Positions 1 through 11,172 of a stretch of DNA of 64,000 nt are shown here, one piece after another (position 1 is the first letter of the stretch; each line of letters begins with the position of its first letter). Under the pieces are notes generated by a model. That model was not told where the DNA came from, searched no databases, and saw only the letters and a list, made by a program, of their open reading frames with translations. This DNA comes from Lentinula raphanica (lineage: Eukaryota > Basidiomycota > Agaricomycetes > Agaricales > Omphalotaceae): NCBI GenBank assembly GCA_027919835.1, contig JANVFP010000048.1, positions 236,473 to 300,472 on the forward strand, in the 5' to 3' direction. The position numbers were made by a program, and so were the translations under genes.

Positions 1-1478
1 TGATAAACTTGACATTGGCCGCACTCTCCAAGGTAGTTCTCACTCTATTCACCCCTGCCCTTGACACTCAATGATTTATAGACAAAAGCCGTATCCTCGC
101 TGATGAAAATGATGCCCATTGCAGAGGCACCATCCGTGAGATGATGTCCACTGATCCTTTGGAGAAAATCTTGAATTGTCTAGACGTCACACTTCCTGCT
201 TCAGAAGCCCCTAGGTGGGATGGAATCAGCTTGGAGGACAACGCTCAAGCTGAACTCAAGTATTCCATTTCTGCCCATGGGACCAACTGGGCCATATGCG
301 GCATGAAAGGTGCATACAGCACCTTTCACATGGATACCCATGGCCTCGTCACTCTTGTAGCTCCCAAGACTGGGTTGAAATATTGGGTCATCGCGGAACC
401 CAAGGACCCTTCTGTTCTTGCCTCCCCAAAGTTTGTCAATGTTGATTTCAACAACCTCTCACACTCCTCATGGCACTTTTGGAGTATCCTCCTCAGGCCC
501 GGTGACCTCCTGTGTGTCCTTTTTTCTCATTTATTTCCAAGGGGACTTACCACTGTAATCTAGCATCATGCGCCCCGCTACCCTCCACTTTGTGATCACT
601 TTGGAGTCATCTGTGTGCTATGGCACACACTGTTACTCCTTGAGTACACTGGACCGGACTGCGTTTGGAATTTTCCATGTTCTCACTGCTGGCGATTACC
701 TTACCAACACATCCCATCCCAACCTCCTGGAGGGCCTGGCTCATACAGTGATTGTATGGAAAAGATACGTGGTTCACATTGGTCCAAAGTGGATAGAGTC
801 CATGAAAAACTCACCCGGTATGAGTCCTATCATCAGTGCAATGGAAACATATTGACGCCTCCCACAGAGGCAACACTTACTCGGAAACTCAATCTCCTCA
901 GGCTGGATGACATGATCCAGTTCCTGACTTTGTGCAACCTTGCACAGGGTCTGAGCATTCTGGATTCCCGCTACTACACAGAAGATTCTACCCACCCTTC
1001 CACACTATATTGTCACGCCCGAAATTCCTCCTATTTCCTTCAGGACTGGGTTTTCAAGAACTTTGCTCTGAAACTAGTCGATGGTGAAGATGACCTTGAA
1101 GACGAGGAAAGACTGCAAGTGGTGGCCGGGAGGTACTGTGCCTGCCAGTATGCTGGCCTGCTCGAGGCGAGAGCCTTGGCACCTTACCGCGCCGATGTTC
1201 CCACACTCACACCACAAGATATCTATTCCGCCATCGAATCTGAGATGCTCGCTGGTGACTTCAACAAATATTGGCCCCCGCCGGAAAAGGAGGGTCTCAC
1301 TGCATGGAGGCGACTGCTCACCGCTTCCAATGAACCTGATTCAAAGGAACCTGCTTCGACGAGATTGGCTTCGAAGAGATCAGCTTTGAAGAAATCCGCC
1401 TTCTCTTGGCTGACACCCACCTATGAATTCCCAACGCCCACCTCCGGTCACTATGAAATTGTGTGTATCAGTAAATAA
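1..1478 (+). CDS. JmjC-like cupin protein, 5' partial
   Basis: Exons 1-32, 82-511, 564-817 and 868-1478 join in frame to 441 residues running in from before the window. The introns (33-81, 512-563, 818-867; 49-52 nt) have good GT and AG ends. A double-stranded beta-helix is indicated by an HxD pair in FHMDTHG (His codon at 327), a later MRPATLH strand and a GTHCYS segment that should supply the second metal His. This is the layout of the JmjC-like Fe(II)/2-oxoglutarate cupins that are highly expanded in Agaricomycetes. The C-terminal half (868 onward) is alpha-helical and then Ser/Lys-rich, with no domain I recognise. The substrate is unknown; histone demethylation is only a family possibility. 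No internal stop or frameshift is seen, in contrast to the genes that follow. Confidence 0.75.
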
Positions 1479-1569
1479 ACACTGTAGATTACCTCTTGTA
1501 AGAGCCTACTGTCCTCTAGCCTTGTACAAATATATATCTATTCATTCTTGCTGATTCTTGATCCTGAAT

Positions 1570-1850
1570 ATGTCTTTTCTCAACCGACCTTCAACCGCGA
1601 GGCATTTGTACAGCGACAACGAAGATGACACCATCGATCTAGAGCTACGCTTGCGAACGGTCAGGACCGCTGCTTCAGCTCTAGAAGAGTCTATACGCAC
1701 AGAGGAGGAAGACCAGGCATAGGCGACGTTTGTTTGGTAGCAGGTCAGAGAAGAAGCGGTCGAACGAGCCAGCAGTGGACTCTACTGCTCCCTCAACAGA
1801 GATTCCCGGAGTTCGCAGGAATGTATATGTTAACCATCCTCTTTCCTTTC
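1570..1850 (+). pseudogene. P4-ATPase (Dnf1-like flippase) 5' fragment
   Basis: An ATG at 1570 opens a 50-codon stretch, MSFLNRPSTARHLYSDNEDD onward, rich in LRLRTVRTAASALEE. It stops at a TAG near 1720. One base out of frame the sequence goes on as RRRLFGSRSEKK and ends with GVRRNVYVN, which resembles the segment just before the first membrane helix of Dnf-type phospholipid flippases (consensus RxVYVN). Similarity then stops. The matching C-terminal part of the same family lies at about 4158-5836 on the same strand, so this is probably the 5' end of that broken gene. The frameshift and the loss of all catalytic domains make it non-functional. The family call rests on a short motif plus that context. 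Confidence 0.5.
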
Positions 1851-2007
1851 CATGCAAATTCTGCACGAGTATACTCATCGTACCATTACTTCTTCACGTC
1901 CTCGCCTGTGACATCCTTTATTTAACTCATTCATCCCATCTTCATTGCGCACCCCACTCGATCTATGAGAACCAGATAAAGCAGGAGGAAACGCAAAAAG
2001 CTTGGGC

Positions 2008-2100
2008 GTGGGAAATCTTGTTACGCTTTGGGTAACCGGCCCATTCTCTCTCGCCACTTGCCATAACTTGGGGTTACGCTTTGGGTAATCGGCCCATCCA
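2008..2100 (+). repeat. Tandem pair of TTACG...GGCCCA hairpin motifs
   Basis: Two copies of a 23-bp core reading TTACGCTTTGGGTAAYCGGCCCA start at 2021 and 2074, 53 bp apart. The same core recurs as a pair at 11,426 and 11,477. The first copy is preceded by GTGGGA and followed by a partly complementary CTC-rich stretch, so it could fold. Function is unknown: a promoter element or a relic of a small mobile repeat are both possible. Confidence 0.55.
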
Positions 2101-2229
2101 CACCTGAACTTTTGTTTACTCTATACTACTAGACCGCCGTTGCGTCTCAAGAATTTTTCTCATTTGTCTATCTTCTAGCACACTTCGGACCCTTGACACT
2201 CAGGAAATTGTCTACGCACATCTAACCCC

Positions 2230-3420
2230 CCTTCCCAAACCCAAACATGTACCTCAACAACAACATGGTCGACCTCATTCCCCTCAGACTACGCAGCCAC
2301 GCAGCCCTTCACACCATCCTCATGCATAAGGACGTCCTTCATCTAGTGCCCGCGCTTTCGCGGCTTCAATTTTCAACTCACATTCGCGACCAATACCGGT
2401 CTTAGCAACATCACATCTGTCAAGCTCTAGCTCCCGGAGCGAACTCTCTGGACCGCCCTACGTCGTCTCACTTCGGAAGACACTTTTCGTATCCCGATTG
2501 GCAGATCAGTTACACACTCTCGTGATAGACCTGGAAGCTTTACCAACAGTACCTGACCACAGCGGACTGGATGCGAGTTTGGCGGCTTATTACTCCACTT
2601 GGAGATCGTGAAGCTGATGTGCGAGGGCTTTTGGGAAGCCACCGGATACGCTCAAGGCCTGTCTCCGGGGTTGGTGTCGGTAGAAGAGATCGTGGAGATG
2701 ACTTTGATAGCCATGAGCACTGAAATCATGATCAAAGATGGATATCGACAACGATTTGGACGAGTCGAGCCCTAGGATCCAAGAAACCCAACAACCACCT
2801 TCACCTTCGTTTCTATTACACTGCACCTGACCGATGAAAAAACAACACCAGCCGCAGAGACTACTATTTCGTCGGTATCGCTCCATCCCTCGCTCTTACA
2901 ATCTCTCATTCGCGTGTGCTCCTCACAGCTCGCTTGTCTCCAACTTTTTCGTCTTGCAGTGCTTCGTTATCCAAGTCGTTCAGCAAATTTAACTTTTCAA
3001 AACCCGTCGACATATCTACATTGATCTCGGAAACAGCGGACTGGATGCGAGTTCAGCAGTTTTGCAGTTATCCCTGCGCTTGGAACCCCCTAAGACGATG
3101 TGAGAAGTCAAAAGACTACTACACATCCAAACCGGCTCCTGACATCGATCGTAGGAATACCAGAGGTCATCCAAGGCGACATGCTCCTACCCCAAGCTGC
3201 TCCTCCGGCTACACTGCACTCGACGACAACAGCACTCCATGTCTCACATACCTCGAGCTACTTTGGATGCAGGCCTATATCATCTAGAATTCGAAGAACC
3301 CGACGATCCAGGATGGTTTACCGCAGTTCCACCATCCTCCGGACGAAAGCACTGCGATTCAACCATGACTGTATCCTAACCCACGCCGGGTTCCTTCGTC
3401 GTTGACATACATCGCTGATC
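2230..3420 (+). other. Unidentified coding relic
   Basis: This stretch has fungal coding texture broken by stops in every frame. Readable pieces include MVDLIPLRLRSHAALHTIL from about 2255 and LHPSLLQSLIRVCSSQLACL from about 2885, which look like leucine-rich repeats of Agaricomycete F-box proteins, but I cannot assign a family. The 18-bp sequence GCGGACTGGATGCGAGTT occurs twice (about 2562 and 3043), which suggests an internal duplication or a deletion scar. No intact gene can be drawn. It separates the two ends of the flippase gene. Confidence 0.25.
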
Positions 3421-3554
3421 TCACACATGTAGACTGGCCATTTGTGCGTGCCGTACTCATTACGCTACTCACATAATCTAATCGGATCTTTACTTACAGA
3501 TGTCAGTGAGTCCGCCTATGCTTCCTTCTCCTCTTCGACCATGGCGTAGGGTAT

Positions 3555-4119
3555 TCATGACGCTAAAAATCCTTATCCGGCTCCTCTCACCGTCGCCCGC
3601 GAACTGTTCCAAGATCCAAAGGACAGAACCTGTGTTCACTAAGGCAGGCGAAGTTTTGCAAATCGCCGCTGGAAATGATATTCGGGCTATCCCTACAGCT
3701 GAAAACACCACAGCATGGCCTATCCCCTTCGATATGATCGTATCCTCTATCCCTCGGCTCCAACCTCGTTACTACTCGATTTCCTCAAGCCCGAAACTTC
3801 ACCCGAACTCCATCCACGTTACGTGTGTCGTTCTCAAATATCAGTCTAGCCCGAACGATCGTGTTCCGGAGAGATGGGTCTATGGTGTTGGCTCAAACTT
3901 CTTGCTCAATCTCAAGCATGCTGCTAATGGCGAAGAGACCCCTCTCATCAGCGATTCTGGCGTCGCAAATACGGTCGTGCCTACTTATGCTATTGAAGGT
4001 CCTCGTGGAGCTTATAGACAGGAGAATATCTACAAAGCCCCCATACATGTTCGACGTTCAACGTTCCGTCTACCCACTAACCCCAAGAGCCCTGTCATTA
4101 TGGTTGGCCCAGGAACGGT
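3555..4119 (+). pseudogene. NADPH-cytochrome P450 reductase fragment
   Basis: Two blocks match the linker/FAD-binding part of cytochrome P450 reductase, the diflavin enzyme that passes NADPH electrons to P450s at the ER. The first (about 3565-3645) reads AKNPYPAPLTVARELFQ then KDRTCVH and a stop; in the family this precedes the connecting domain. The next block, one frame over, begins at AGEVLQIAAGND and runs through RLQPRYYSISSSPKLHPNSI (FAD-binding RxYS), VVPTYAIEGPRGAYRQ and PVIMVGPGT at 4115, followed by a splice donor. A long piece between the blocks has been deleted. The N-terminal flavodoxin domain and everything after GPGTG (the NADPH-binding domain) are missing. It is a relic; the intact second block shows that the loss is recent. 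Confidence 0.85.
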
Positions 4120-4157
4120 AAGTTTTTTCTTGTATTGGTCCTTTCATGATCAACTCA

Positions 4158-5836
4158 TCAACCTTCGTCATAGGGTCATCATGGACCGTCATCGTCATGG
4201 GTGGTAAAGTCCTCTTTTTCTACTATCTCTCCTCGTGTTCTCAATACCTCTTCTGCAGCCTTTGATCAGGACCTCAATGCCAAAGCAGCTCTTGCCTTTC
4301 CTCAGTTATACGTTCGAGGCATCCGCAGCTTGGAATACACCAGGACGAAATTCTGGCTATACATGGGCGATGGATTGTATCAGTCGGTCGTCGTTTTCTT
4401 CATTCCCTATCTGGTCTGGACGCTCGGGATTGCTGTATCATGGAATGGCAAAACAATCGAGTCACTATCGTATTTTGGTACAACAGCTTCAGTGGCGGCT
4501 ATTCTGGCCGCGAATTCGTATGTGGGAATCAATACTCACTAGTAAGTTCTCAAAACCTCACTATCATGGTACTGTCGTTGATGATTCTTTGTAGCTGGAC
4601 TGTCATTACCTGGATAGTAATCTTCGGGTCGACCATTGTCATATTGTTGTGGATCACGGTGTATTCGTTCTTTTTCAGCTCGGACTTCATCAACGAGGTC
4701 ATCATTTTATTCGGCGAGCTGACTTTCTGGACAACAGTCATATTCTCTGCCATCGTGGCACTTGGTAAGTTCTTTGATGTCTTTGTTGTGCAGCTCCTCG
4801 ATTCCTTATCAAGTTTGTAAACTCTGCGTACCTACCACTTGACAAAGATATCGTTAGGGAATCCTGGGTTCGCGGTGATCTCAAAGATCAACTGGGTATT
4901 GGTCATCGGAAGGGAAAGAGCAGAAAGGAGATCAGTGCCAATACTCTCGAAGCCGCGCCTATGTTCCACGACTCGCACAACCGCTCTGCATCGGAAATAT
5001 CGCAAAATCCCTACGAGCCGACTATGACATCCAGTCCTGGCACTGGAGGAATGGGTCTTAGACCAACGTATCTGGATACACCTCCGTTAACCGATATCGC
5101 TGAGGAAACATCAATGACTACTCCAGTTCAATATGCATACGCTACCGATGACGTCTTGATACCACCCTCAACAATCTTACCGGATGGACCCTCGAGAGCT
5201 TCGTATTATTCGGCATCCGATCTCCCACCACCTTCACCTCTTCCTTCACCCAAATACAAGTATTCCGACGGCACCATCACAAGCACACCACCAAGTCGAA
5301 GATCGAGTCTTGCGACCATGAGGACGATAGCACAAACATCTCCACCGAACCTTCCGTCTCATCCCCTGCCGCAGCAACGTTCACCAACCTCGACTCTCAT
5401 GCTTCCTGGAGCTGTGGGAGAACTGACGAGACGATTGAGTGGTGGAGCACATAATCCACCGCTCAGTCCTCAGTCATATGAAATGCGAGTTCGCAGTCCA
5501 CCTTTAGGCAGTCCTGGTTACAGTGACGTCAGCCATGGCCAACGGTCAGCAAGTGCGGCCTCGTACGACTACTTCACTGCAGAAGATGATGCTGCTGCCT
5601 CGATTTCTCAACATCGCCATCCAGCACCACAGCCACCAGGACATGAGCAAGGTCAGACGCTTACACCGTATTATAATCAGCAGTATCCCAGTCAGTTTGG
5701 GTCAGAAGAAGGCTTCGATGCTCAGACTGTCAGACAATCTCAATACTCCCAATACTCCCAATATGATGACGACCGGCGGGCTAGCGCGATCTCGGGTGTG
5801 TCGGATGTGTCTTGGCAAGGAGGACGAGCGCTATAG
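4158..5836 (+). pseudogene. P4-ATPase (Dnf1-like flippase) 3' fragment
   Basis: The sequence resumes at SSWTVIVMG (about 4170), an intron ends at 4258, and AFDQDLNAKAALAFPQLY follows. It then encodes the last membrane helices (YLVWTLGIAVSW, WTVITWIVIFGSTIVILLW, VIILFGELTFWTTVIFS) and LPLDKDIVRESWVRGDLKDQ, as in Dnf-type phospholipid flippases. Short introns lie after GINTH and after IVALA; the latter is only about 29 nt. A long Ser/Pro-rich cytoplasmic tail runs open to the stop at 5836. The tail shows no frame damage, but the P-type catalytic core (DKTGT region, nucleotide-binding domain) is absent: the exon before AFDQD is joined to the reductase fragment upstream. A family member would be about 1,300-1,500 residues; here some 1,000 are missing. 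Confidence 0.85.
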
Positions 5837-6299
5837 CAGTCTGCTCAGTCGAATTGTGTTGTACTCTCAGGTGTACATGGATGGGCATGTTTGCAGACAG
5901 TAGACATATATTTACAGTGCTTTTTTTGTTTCCGGATCCAATATCTACTACAGTTCTTAACTTTCTACCTACTTTCTCGTTAATACTTGACTCTCTCTCT
6001 TTCTTTAAGCTCGTGGAATGGACTCCTGCAACTTTTTACATCGTTACTTGCAAGACTTATTGTTATTTGTAGATAGTGATACAGAGCTGGCTGCTTCAGC
6101 TACTTTCTTGATTTCTTCGCTGTGTTATTGGTTCGGGTAATTCGGAAAATCGGATCGGATTAACACTCTCAAAAAGTTGATAACACATGACTAACTTCGA
6201 AAATCATTGTCCTCGACGACATTCGACACTCATCCTGGAACTCTCAACTTCTTTGTGTTTGGCATTTTCACCAAACTTTGATTCTTCTCTCGAGTTTTC
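5837..6299. other. Gene-free stretch after the flippase tail
   Basis: This is the 3' flank of the flippase remnant and the lead-in to a transcription-factor relic. It is T-rich near 5920-6000 with short reading frames only. I see no repeat, RNA gene or clear promoter. Confidence 0.5.
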
Positions 6300-7260
6300 G
6301 GAACCCAGTGTGACGAAGGTAATCCTTGCCAGGCTTGTTTAACAGCGAGTTCTGCCTGCCCCTTCGAAGAACCCGGAAAGAGGACACATCCTCTGAAATC
6401 AGAGTATGTCTTCCTCTATCGTGGTAGTCGTACGCGCAACTCACTCAAGAATTCAAATAGACGTACAGCAACACTCGAAGACCGAATGCATCATCTCGAA
6501 ACTTTGATTCAGGCAATCCCACCCGCAGTTGCTCGATCTTCTGATTCAACGCCCGACACCCAATTCAGTCACGTCTACCTCCACAGTTCCTTCAAAGACC
6601 TACCCTTCTGATGCTTCAGGCGTCAATCTCGATTGGTTCCCCAACCGTGGCCTCCGGAGAACAGACGTTAATCTGCAGACTCTGTGGAGAATGATTACCT
6701 CTGTCATACCTCCAGATCTCATGGACAGGTACCAATTTTGCATTCATTCTTCTTCGCGTTCTAATCTCGTTTTCTTTCTTCTCTACTAGTCTCGTTCAAT
6801 GTTACCTTTCCACGTCATACTACATTCTACAAGCTTCCTATCGGTACGTTCTCAACCTTTCCGGCCACCGTGTCTATCGACGCTGGACTACACAGGTCTG
6901 CAGATACGTATGATTTATTCGACCCCATCGAAGATGAGATTCGAAAACGCACGTTCTGGTGTGTATATCCCTGGGATAAACAGCTTTCGGCACACTTTCG
7001 TCGGCCTCGTATCATCCGTCTTAGGGATTGTGACGTGGGGGAGCCAGCTGCGGTGGACGATGAATTCATCACGAAGGACGGTCTTGGTGTTCCTCCGCTT
7101 GGAACTGAGTGCCGGATGACTGCATTCATTTCAGCTATTCGAATCATGGCTGTCTTAGAATCTGTTACCGATGTCCCGCCCATCCATCAATCATCTTCAC
7201 CGTTTCTCGCTCGAGCCACTGCTAGGAGATCGCGCTGTCCGGACGTATGATTCCCATGTG
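6300..7260 (+). pseudogene. Zn2Cys6 fungal transcription factor relic
   Basis: The second half of a Zn2Cys6 cluster is readable at about 6309 (CDEGNPCQACLTASSACPF, then EEPGKR). A splice acceptor near 6460 leads to the dimerisation coil TLEDRMHHLETLIQAIPP. The middle homology region (fungal-specific TF domain) follows from 6870: GLHRSADTYDLFDPIEDEIR, KRTFWCVYPWDKQLSAHF, RLRDCDVGEPAAVDDEF and GTECRMTAFISAIRIMAV. The first cysteines and the start codon are missing, frames change between blocks and the C-terminal part is lost after VTDVPP. Such proteins are nuclear DNA-binding regulators. A possible C-terminal remnant of a similar factor lies at 8507-9350. Confidence 0.6.
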
Positions 7261-7562
7261 CGTGAACTATGCTCCTTCACCGACGTTGGCTGATTCATTT
7301 CGGTGCAGTACCCTAATCGTAAAACACAAATATGCTTGATCAATACAGTTGAGATGGAATACGATGGTAGGTTCCGAGTATCGATATCAAGCCTTGACCC
7401 GTTCTCATCAACCTCAGGTTACCTATCTGATTGAAGTGAATCATCGCCGAGGACGGTCAGCAGGCCTCTTAACGCCAAGATCGCGTCATCTGGCATCACT
7501 GTTCCAGGACCTTCAAAAGAATGCTCTAAGGTCAGTCTCTCTAAGCTGGATCCTATCACGGG

Positions 7563-8400
7563 ATGTCTACTACCGCCGATTTCCAGATGATTCCAACACC
7601 CCACTACTCACTCACTGCGAATCCAGAATCAAAAGCTCAGTTTATATCCCAGCTCCGCTCAGTGATTATCAACGTCGGGTTTCTCTACCTCTCTAACACA
7701 CCCATGGATAAAGCCCTTATCTCGACGCTCAAGGATGATTATATCCCTCGGTTGTTCGCTCTCCCGCAAGAGGATAAGGATAGGATAAGGATGGTAAATT
7801 CGCCTCATTTCTTGGGGTATTCGAGAATGGGGATGGAGCTTACCAAGGGAGAGGTCGATGTCCAGGGACAGTCGAAGCAGGGAGTTGGGGCGCATTATGA
7901 TGCATCTATGCTCACTTTTGTGGGTTGCTCGAAGTTGTGGGGAAAGTTGAAGTCGATTGACGAGGTTTTGTGTATGTGTAGCTCCTTCAAGCATCCGGAA
8001 AACATCGAGGCTTGCAAGCGCAGAATCTTCGTGGAGAATGGGTTGATGTTCCACCGCAGCCTGATACCTTTGTAGTAAGTCTCTATCAGAAGTGATCCTC
8101 TTATCCAATACTCAAAACTTTCGAAACTTTCAAGGTTAACTTTGGGCGATGTAAGACTTCACTTATTTTCACTCGATCTGTTCTATACACTGATACACTT
8201 GTATCAGAAAATCAGACAATGGAGTTTGTGGCAGGAGTTGCCAGCGTAACGTCTAGCACAATATTCGGAAATTCCCGTGGTTGGCTTTTCAACGTCGGAC
8301 TACCACCATTCAGTCTGAGTTTCTCTTTTCCATTTGCTCCATTCGCCAATCCCAGCGAGAACTGAAGGATCAGCAGGAGTACGGGAAGAGGAACGATTGA
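7563..8400 (+). pseudogene. Isopenicillin-N-synthase-like dioxygenase, deleted
   Basis: An ATG at 7563 starts an N-terminal DIOX_N-type domain (ESKAQFISQLRSVIINVGF, LYLSNTPMDKALISTL, FLGYSRMGMELTKG). VDVQGQ is then joined directly to SKQGVGAHYDASMLTF, which carries the HxD metal ligands. In this family about 80-110 residues separate those segments, so the core has an internal deletion. A GT-AG intron (about 7920-7980) leads to LLQASGKHRGLQAQNL and GEWVDVPPQPDTFV, another to VNFG, and a degraded end (EFVAGVAS) where the distal metal His and the 2OG-binding Arg cannot be placed. Intact relatives are Fe(II)/2OG or related oxidases of secondary metabolism. The reading frame is probably dead. Confidence 0.7.
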
Positions 8401-8506
8401 AGGTTGTTGGAAATTACTGCTTGTGTAAGTGAGTAGTCTATTTTCTCACTCGAATTTGTCTCACTTATCTAATTTCACCACAAGGTGACCTCTATCTTTT
8501 GCCACG

Positions 8507-9350
8507 ATGACCATTATACTTGGCTGGTATCCGGAGACTAACACGGACGACGCGTGCTCGGTTAAGCAGCTTCCCGGGGTCAATCAACCATCCTCGCTTA
8601 CATCTCCTTCCCAATCACACTTGTTCAACCCCGTCAAGGTCGAAGAACGCACACCGCCTCCCGTGTCTGCTCCCGAACCAGACGAGGTACCCAAGACCGA
8701 AGAGACATATGGATGGAAACATCCTGCAGAGCTGCAGTATTATACACCAGAAAACTGGTCTCAAACAAAAATCATACTGCATCTCATCGCAAATTCTTTC
8801 AGCATACCACCCCGCCCTCCTGCCCGGAGTAACACTCCGTTCTTTATCGTCACCGGAGCCAACGGGCAGACGACACGTCTCCCGATAGGCTATTGTATCC
8901 CTCTCATGTTCATCGCCCGATTCCAATGGCTTTCGCTCGAACTCGTCTTGACGGCCTCGTCAAGAGAAACCGAATGGGAGGAATACAAATTCAGCATTTT
9001 ACATCTCTCTCGACTGTGCTCTACGCTCTTGAAGCCAGCACAGGACGTTCGCTCGGGTGAACCAAGACGGGCTATCGAAAGGCATGGACCGAAAATGGAG
9101 GTGTCCTACGTTCGACCGAGCCCTGATGAGATATCGCCTGAGATGGTTCGTATCGAATCCATCTCAAGTCAAGGAGTTCTTTGGCCACGTTCGGCGCTCA
9201 AAGGCTACCCCGCAACTTCACTTGTCTCATGTCGATATGATGAACATGTTTGGCGACAACGGACTTGGAGGGGTCGATGTCGCTCAAATGTTCACCCCGG
9301 AGTTCATCCGCGCTCAGTAGGTGCCTGCATCGACTCCAGGGAGTGGAATT
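8507..9350 (+). pseudogene. Hypothetical protein remnant, possible TF C-terminus
   Basis: A 281-codon open frame starts at an ATG at 8507. It is Pro/Glu-rich at first (VKVEERTPPPVSAPEPDE) and then has hydrophobic helices (IGYCIPLMFIARFQWLSLEL). The segment SYVRPSPDEISPEMVRI lies in this frame, but the natural continuation VKEFFGHVRR...MMNMFGDNGLGGVDVAQMF lies in another frame from about 9160 to 9320, so at least one frameshift is likely. The later segments resemble C-termini of Agaricomycete Zn2Cys6 regulators, but I cannot name the family with assurance. It could be the tail of the factor relic at 6300-7260, separated from it by the dioxygenase remnant. Confidence 0.3.
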
Positions 9351-9586
9351 GATATCGGGCAAGGTTCGAATGGCGGCGGTGTCCACTCTGGCTTCCCGAA
9401 GCTTAGTGTCCCTTCGCCGTAAGGGCTTTGACCCGAGCGTGTTCACTCGATGTCGGTTTCAGCAGGTTTATTTGTGTGTATCTACATCAGTTGTACGATC
9501 CTTCAACGGACCCTGTTCATTTGACTTCAACTATGTACAGTGCTCGCGATGAGACCAAATGCTGATTGATTGTGACCATCTGCTGC

Positions 9587-11172
9587 TCAATTTACTTTAG
9601 TCAGCCAGAAATATTCTCCAGCGGACCCTGTCCAAGAAACCCAATTCTCTTCATATCTCATCGTCTCTGATCTGAACTTGTCTATGAAATCCTATCACAT
9701 TGCTTAGCTTTGAGTGAAACAACAAATTCTACCTTGTGTACTCACATCGCCCCCTCGTCCTCTACATGCACCACTCCTGGTGGTACCACAGAGTGTAAGT
9801 GATTGTGTACAGATGACTACACTTCCAACCCTCATATTGAGGAGGAGTGTCTTGAGTTTTTCCGTTACTTGTAGATATCAGCATGAAACTCCATACCCAT
9901 GATTTCAAACATGACTTACACTCGCCACCGAACAGTTTATTATTGACCAATACCACATCTGCCTGCTTCAAGACCTCCACCGCTCGAGCACTTGCACACA
10001 TATCCCCATTCTCAAACTCTATCTCCCCTGGAGTGACCCCCACAAATGAAGATCGCATTTTGAACTCTTGAATGAAGAGCTGGCCAAGATCTGCCACCTC
10101 CTTACGGATCTCAATACCATATGCAAAGCATCCAATTTTGAATGCTGCTTCCACCAATGTATTCCCAATACCACTCCCCAGATCCACAAATGTAGAGTGC
10201 TTTGCGAGCCTAGTCCCAGCAAATATGAACTCCAACATGGGACTCAATAGCTCACCATATGTCTCCTCTTCCTTTTTTTTACCCCGTGCAACAAGCCTCT
10301 GGAGCTGAGGCTTAATCGAACGCCCATAAGAAGCCTGAAACACAACCTCGAACAGAGCTTTGCTTCTGAGACGGGGTGCCCAGATCATTATTTTGTTCAC
10401 GCTCTCAAAAGCTTCACAGAACTGCCCAAAGTTTTTCTGCCGGAGCCCACTTTTGATATTCACCCAGTGGGTCTACAAACAGTGTCAGCAAGATCGGATG
10501 TATGTTCCAGGCACCCACATGAAGAGGATTATCCTTGTTGGCCCCTGCAACTACTATTGATAGTAATCATCAGCATCTGCTCATGCAGGCTTAAATACAG
10601 ACTTGCCTGATACAAAATGGCTCACTGTATCCATCAAATCCTGCACTGGATCATAATCGATCCCTCTGGTGGGTTGACATATCAAAAATCTACTCACCCA
10701 CTGTCAGGAGATACCCGTACATCTACAATCACACTTACGATTCTGAGGCCACATTTCCTGGGTAGTGCAAAGTAATTTCAGGAAATGGATAGGGAGAACC
10801 CTTTGAGGTTGTATCAGGAAACACTATTTGAATGATAATCAGTGACAGTATCATCAAGAACATTCAACGCTTACCCGAGCTATATTTTGCTAGCTGCTTC
10901 AATATAATTTTTGTTGAAGAGATAAAGAAGGAAGCTTGGAATTCCTTTGTTTCATAGCTATTTTTGTTGAGATCTGGATGCAGTTCGTACACTGTTGATG
11001 GGCCAATGACATTGAAATGTACAATGGAAGGGGAAGCATAAGTTGTGGTGGGAGGCATGGTGCATGGAGCAGACCCAAATACGAGCTGGTTGCCTCTGAA
11101 CTTTTTGTTTCTTGGTTTTTGGGAAGGAGGAGTCGTTCCTTGCTTCAGTGCAGCGTTATCTCTGCAATTCAT
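9587..11172 (-). CDS. DOT1-like histone H3-K79 methyltransferase
   Basis: Reading on the minus strand from an ATG at 11,172: an N-terminal region, an exon with FPEITLHYPGNVASE, then YDPVQDLMDTVSHFVS and the DOT1 core YGELLSPMLEF, FVDLGSGIGNTLVEAA (S-adenosylmethionine loop), GCFAYGIEIR, FENGDM and ADVVLVNNKLF. DOT1 enzymes methylate Lys79 of histone H3 on nucleosomes. Intron ends are good. One donor is GC (AG|GCAAGT, exon end 10,607), leading to a 26-nt microexon at 10,519-10,544. After NNKLF the family's VVSLK motif (near 9690) and a VSWTGSAGEYF end (near 9620) are present, but the frames between them do not join cleanly, so the last 60 residues may be damaged. It lies among decayed genes yet its catalytic core is intact, which suggests later arrival or retained function. 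Confidence 0.8.

Noticed and set aside
3825..4121. Second plus-strand frame of 98 codons over the reductase fragment
   Set aside because: The other frame gives an unbroken cytochrome P450 reductase match, so this one is a shadow.
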